A stretch of 10,261 bases of DNA, taken from DATGQT01 sp033720695. Lineage in GTDB: Bacteria > Bacteroidota > Rhodothermia > Rhodothermales > Rubricoccaceae. Position 1 is the first letter of the stretch; each line of letters starts with the position of its first letter. This document shows positions 8,689 to 10,261 of the stretch, piece by piece. The translations under genes and the position numbers were made by a program. The stretch spans positions 1-10,261 of the forward strand of contig JAWWCA010000132.1 in the NCBI GenBank assembly GCA_033720695.1, written 5' to 3'. The notes below the pieces were generated by a model. The model did not search any database. It was not told the origin of the DNA and saw nothing but the letters and a program-made list of their open reading frames with translations.

Positions 8689-8755
8689 CGGGGTGTGACA
8701 ATCACTGTTCATGGGGGCTTCGCGCACGCCCCGCGCGTGGGGCGCCAGCGGGGTC

Positions 8756-10261
8756 TCAGCGGCGCGCGAGATCGGCGACGAGGACGTCGATCTCGGGGAG
8801 CCCCATGTGGGCGAGCAGGACCGTCGTGCCGTCGGGAGAGGCGGCGAGGGCGGGAGCCCACAGGTCGAGCCCGTAGACGTCGTCGAACAGGACCTCGGTG
8901 CGTCCCTCTGCCCAGCGCACGAGCGCGGGGCCGTCGGGGCCGCGACGGAGGTAGAGGAGCCCGTCCCGCGTGACCGCCCAGGCGGTGGCGTCCCCGACGG
9001 CGAGGTCGGGGCCGAGCGGTGCCGGTGCCGCACCCGGACGAGGCCGCCCGTCCGGGCCGAGCGGCAGGGTCCAGAGCCCCGGCGTAGTCGCTCGCGCGAA
9101 CCAGAGCGCCTGCCCGTCGGGTGACGGGGCGAGGACGACGGCGTCGGGCGCTGCCACGACCTCGGCCCGCCCGTCGGGGGCGAGGCGGACGCCTCCCCAC
9201 CGATCGTCCGTGCGCCGCCCCACGTAGAGGGTCTGGCCGTCGGGCGCCCACCGGGGGTGGACCTCGTCGGACGCGGTGGACGTGAGGCGCTGTGGCACGC
9301 CCCCCTCGGCCGCGACGGCGTAGACGTCGGACTGCCCGTCCGTCCGCACGACGAACGCGATGCGCCGGCCGTCCGGCGACCACTGCGGCGTCAGGGCCGC
9401 CGGGCCTCCGAGCGTGGTGATGGGGCGCGGGTCGCCGCCGTCGAGGTCGGCGACCCAGAGCTCGGCGTGCCCGCTCCGGGTGGAGACGAACGCGACGCGC
9501 CGGCCGTCCGGGGAGAGCGCGGGCATCCGGTCCCAGCGCGTCGAGGGCGCGACGGGCACGGGCTCGGGGGCGCCGGCCGTACGCCGCCACAGCTGGATGG
9601 GGAGGTCCCAGGTCTCCACGACGAGCCGGGTCCCGTCGCCGCTCAGCGCCGGCCCGATGGGGACGGCCGCTTCGAGGGGGAGCGGCGTCGGCGGTCCGCC
9701 GTCGGCGGGGATGCGCCAGAGCCGGAAGGCGCCGTCGCGGTCGGAGGCGGCGAGGAGGGCCCGGCCGTCGGGGAACCAGCAGAACCGCGCGATCTGGTGG
9801 CTCTCGGCCGTGAGCGGCGTCGGGGCGCCGCCCGCCACCGGGACGACGTGGAGGTCGCCGGCGACGGCGTCGGTGCGGCGGACGAAGGCGAGGTGCCGGC
9901 CGTCGGGCGAGAACGCCGGGAAGAGGTCGCCCAGCGCCGTGGCGGGGGGCGTCGTGAGCGCGCGCCGCCGGCCCGTGTCGAGGTCGAGGACCGCGATCCG
10001 CAGCGGTCCGCTTTCCGTGGTCTGTTCGACGTAGGCGATCTGCCGACCATCCGGCGACCACGCGAGGCCGGAGGGGTGCGCCGCGAGGTCGGCGAGGGGG
10101 CGCTCGTCGGTGCCGAGGGCCGAGATCCGGTGCGGGCGGCAGCGCGCGCCGTCGCAGCGGAGGAAGGCGAGGTGCTGGCCGTCGGGCGAGAACGCGGGGT
10201 AGGTGTCGCCGGGGCCCTCGGTGAGGGCGAGCGGGGTGCCGCCCTCCACCCCGACGATCTC
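8756..10261 (-). CDS. PD40/TolB-like beta-propeller protein, C-terminal part (5' end outside window)
   Basis: The frame is open from the window edge to the TGA at 8758-8756, giving 501 residues with no family-like start; the GTG at 10249 falls inside a repeat, so the true start is beyond the window. About eleven SPDG-like blade motifs occur at intervals of roughly 45 residues (YPAFSPDG, LAWSPDG, FPAFSPDG, FCWFPDG, MPALSPDG, TPQWSPDG, HPRWAPDG and others), each preceded by a PLT-type turn and followed by strands such as GRHLAFVRR. This is the PD40 (WD40-like) repeat architecture of TolB-type propellers, enough for nearly two six-bladed propellers. The C-terminal AHMGLPEIDVLVADLAR resembles the end of proteins in which such propellers follow a winged-helix DNA-binding domain or a Ser/Thr kinase, often with a membrane helix between. 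The missing N-terminus would decide which. No cysteine-rich or catalytic motif is visible. A stand-alone TolB/DPP-like protein is the other option. Confidence 0.85.
   Translation of the reverse strand, partial: EIVGVEGGTPLALTEGPGDTYPAFSPDGQHLAFLRCDGARCRPHRISALGTDERPLADLAAHPSGLAWSPDGRQIAYVEQTTESGPLRIAVLDLDTGRRRALTTPPATALGDLFPAFSPDGRHLAFVRRTDAVAGDLHVVPVAGGAPTPLTAESHQIARFCWFPDGRALLAASDRDGAFRLWRIPADGGPPTPLPLEAAVPIGPALSGDGTRLVVETWDLPIQLWRRTAGAPEPVPVAPSTRWDRMPALSPDGRRVAFVSTRSGHAELWVADLDGGDPRPITTLGGPAALTPQWSPDGRRIAFVVRTDGQSDVYAVAAEGGVPQRLTSTASDEVHPRWAPDGQTLYVGRRTDDRWGGVRLAPDGRAEVVAAPDAVVLAPSPDGQALWFARATTPGLWTLPLGPDGRPRPGAAPAPLGPDLAVGDATAWAVTRDGLLYLRRGPDGPALVRWAEGRTEVLFDDVYGLDLWAPALAASPDGTTVLLAHMGLPEIDVLVADLARR

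Noticed and set aside
8711..9124. Plus-strand ATG frame just after the AT-richer patch at 8694-8712
   Set aside because: It overlaps the end of the PD40 gene in antisense and reads as Glu/Arg/Gly shadow sequence; the patch is better explained as intergenic DNA before gyrA.
8941..10200. Recurrent GCCGTCGGGCGA-like motifs, considered as a DNA repeat or CRISPR-like array
   Set aside because: They are the reverse complement of SPDG codons in the propeller repeats, spaced irregularly by blade length with diverged sequence between; coding explains them.
8756..10249. GTG at 10249 as the start of the PD40 gene
   Set aside because: The frame continues to the window edge in repeat-like sequence and the GTG is in the middle of a blade; the gene is truncated by the window.

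Overview
This is a high-GC (roughly 70% by eye), gene-dense bacterial window with strongly G/C-biased third codon positions. The best clue to the organism is the secreted protein at 4936-5859, which ends in a type IX secretion (T9SS) type A C-terminal sorting domain, a hallmark of the Bacteroidota/Rhodothermota side of the tree. Only one of the six complete main genes (the cupin) has a Shine-Dalgarno sequence, and several upstream regions carry TAnnTT elements resembling the Bacteroidota -7 box. High GC, T9SS and SD-poor starts together suggest a Rhodothermia-type organism (Rubricoccus/Rubrivirga/Rhodothermus relatives). That placement is inference.

Layout. 1-540 (+): C-terminal part of a class I PLP aminotransferase whose start lies before the window. 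It converges with a minus-strand cluster: ndk (637-1077), a small predicted lipoprotein (1190-1624) and lipA (1621-2637). A hairpin lies in the convergent gap, and lipA and the lipoprotein overlap by ATGA. Divergent from lipA is L-lysine 6-transaminase, lat (2844-4181, +). It is followed by a 14-bp perfect hairpin and a possible 34-residue membrane microprotein on the minus strand (4258-4362). Next come a small cupin protein with no metal-ligand histidines (4475-4870, +) and a secreted spondin-domain protein with a T9SS sorting domain (4936-5859, +). The latter converges on gyrA (5856-8558, -), and the two stop codons share one CTAG. The window ends inside a minus-strand protein made of PD40/TolB-like beta-propeller repeats (8756-10261), whose N-terminus lies outside.

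How the genes fit together. Most are housekeeping: lipoate cofactor synthesis (lipA), nucleotide balance (ndk), DNA supercoiling (gyrA) and amino-acid metabolism (the partial aminotransferase and lat). The spondin/T9SS protein is an exported surface or secreted protein. The cupin and PD40 proteins look like accessory binding or sensory proteins. I see no mobile element, CRISPR array, tRNA or rRNA, and no multi-gene defence or biosynthetic system. The points most worth a second look are a natural Gln at the quinolone-critical position of GyrA, a palindromic alternating CG tract over the putative gyrA promoter, a 9-mer shared upstream of lipA and gyrA, the microprotein, and the histidine-less cupin.
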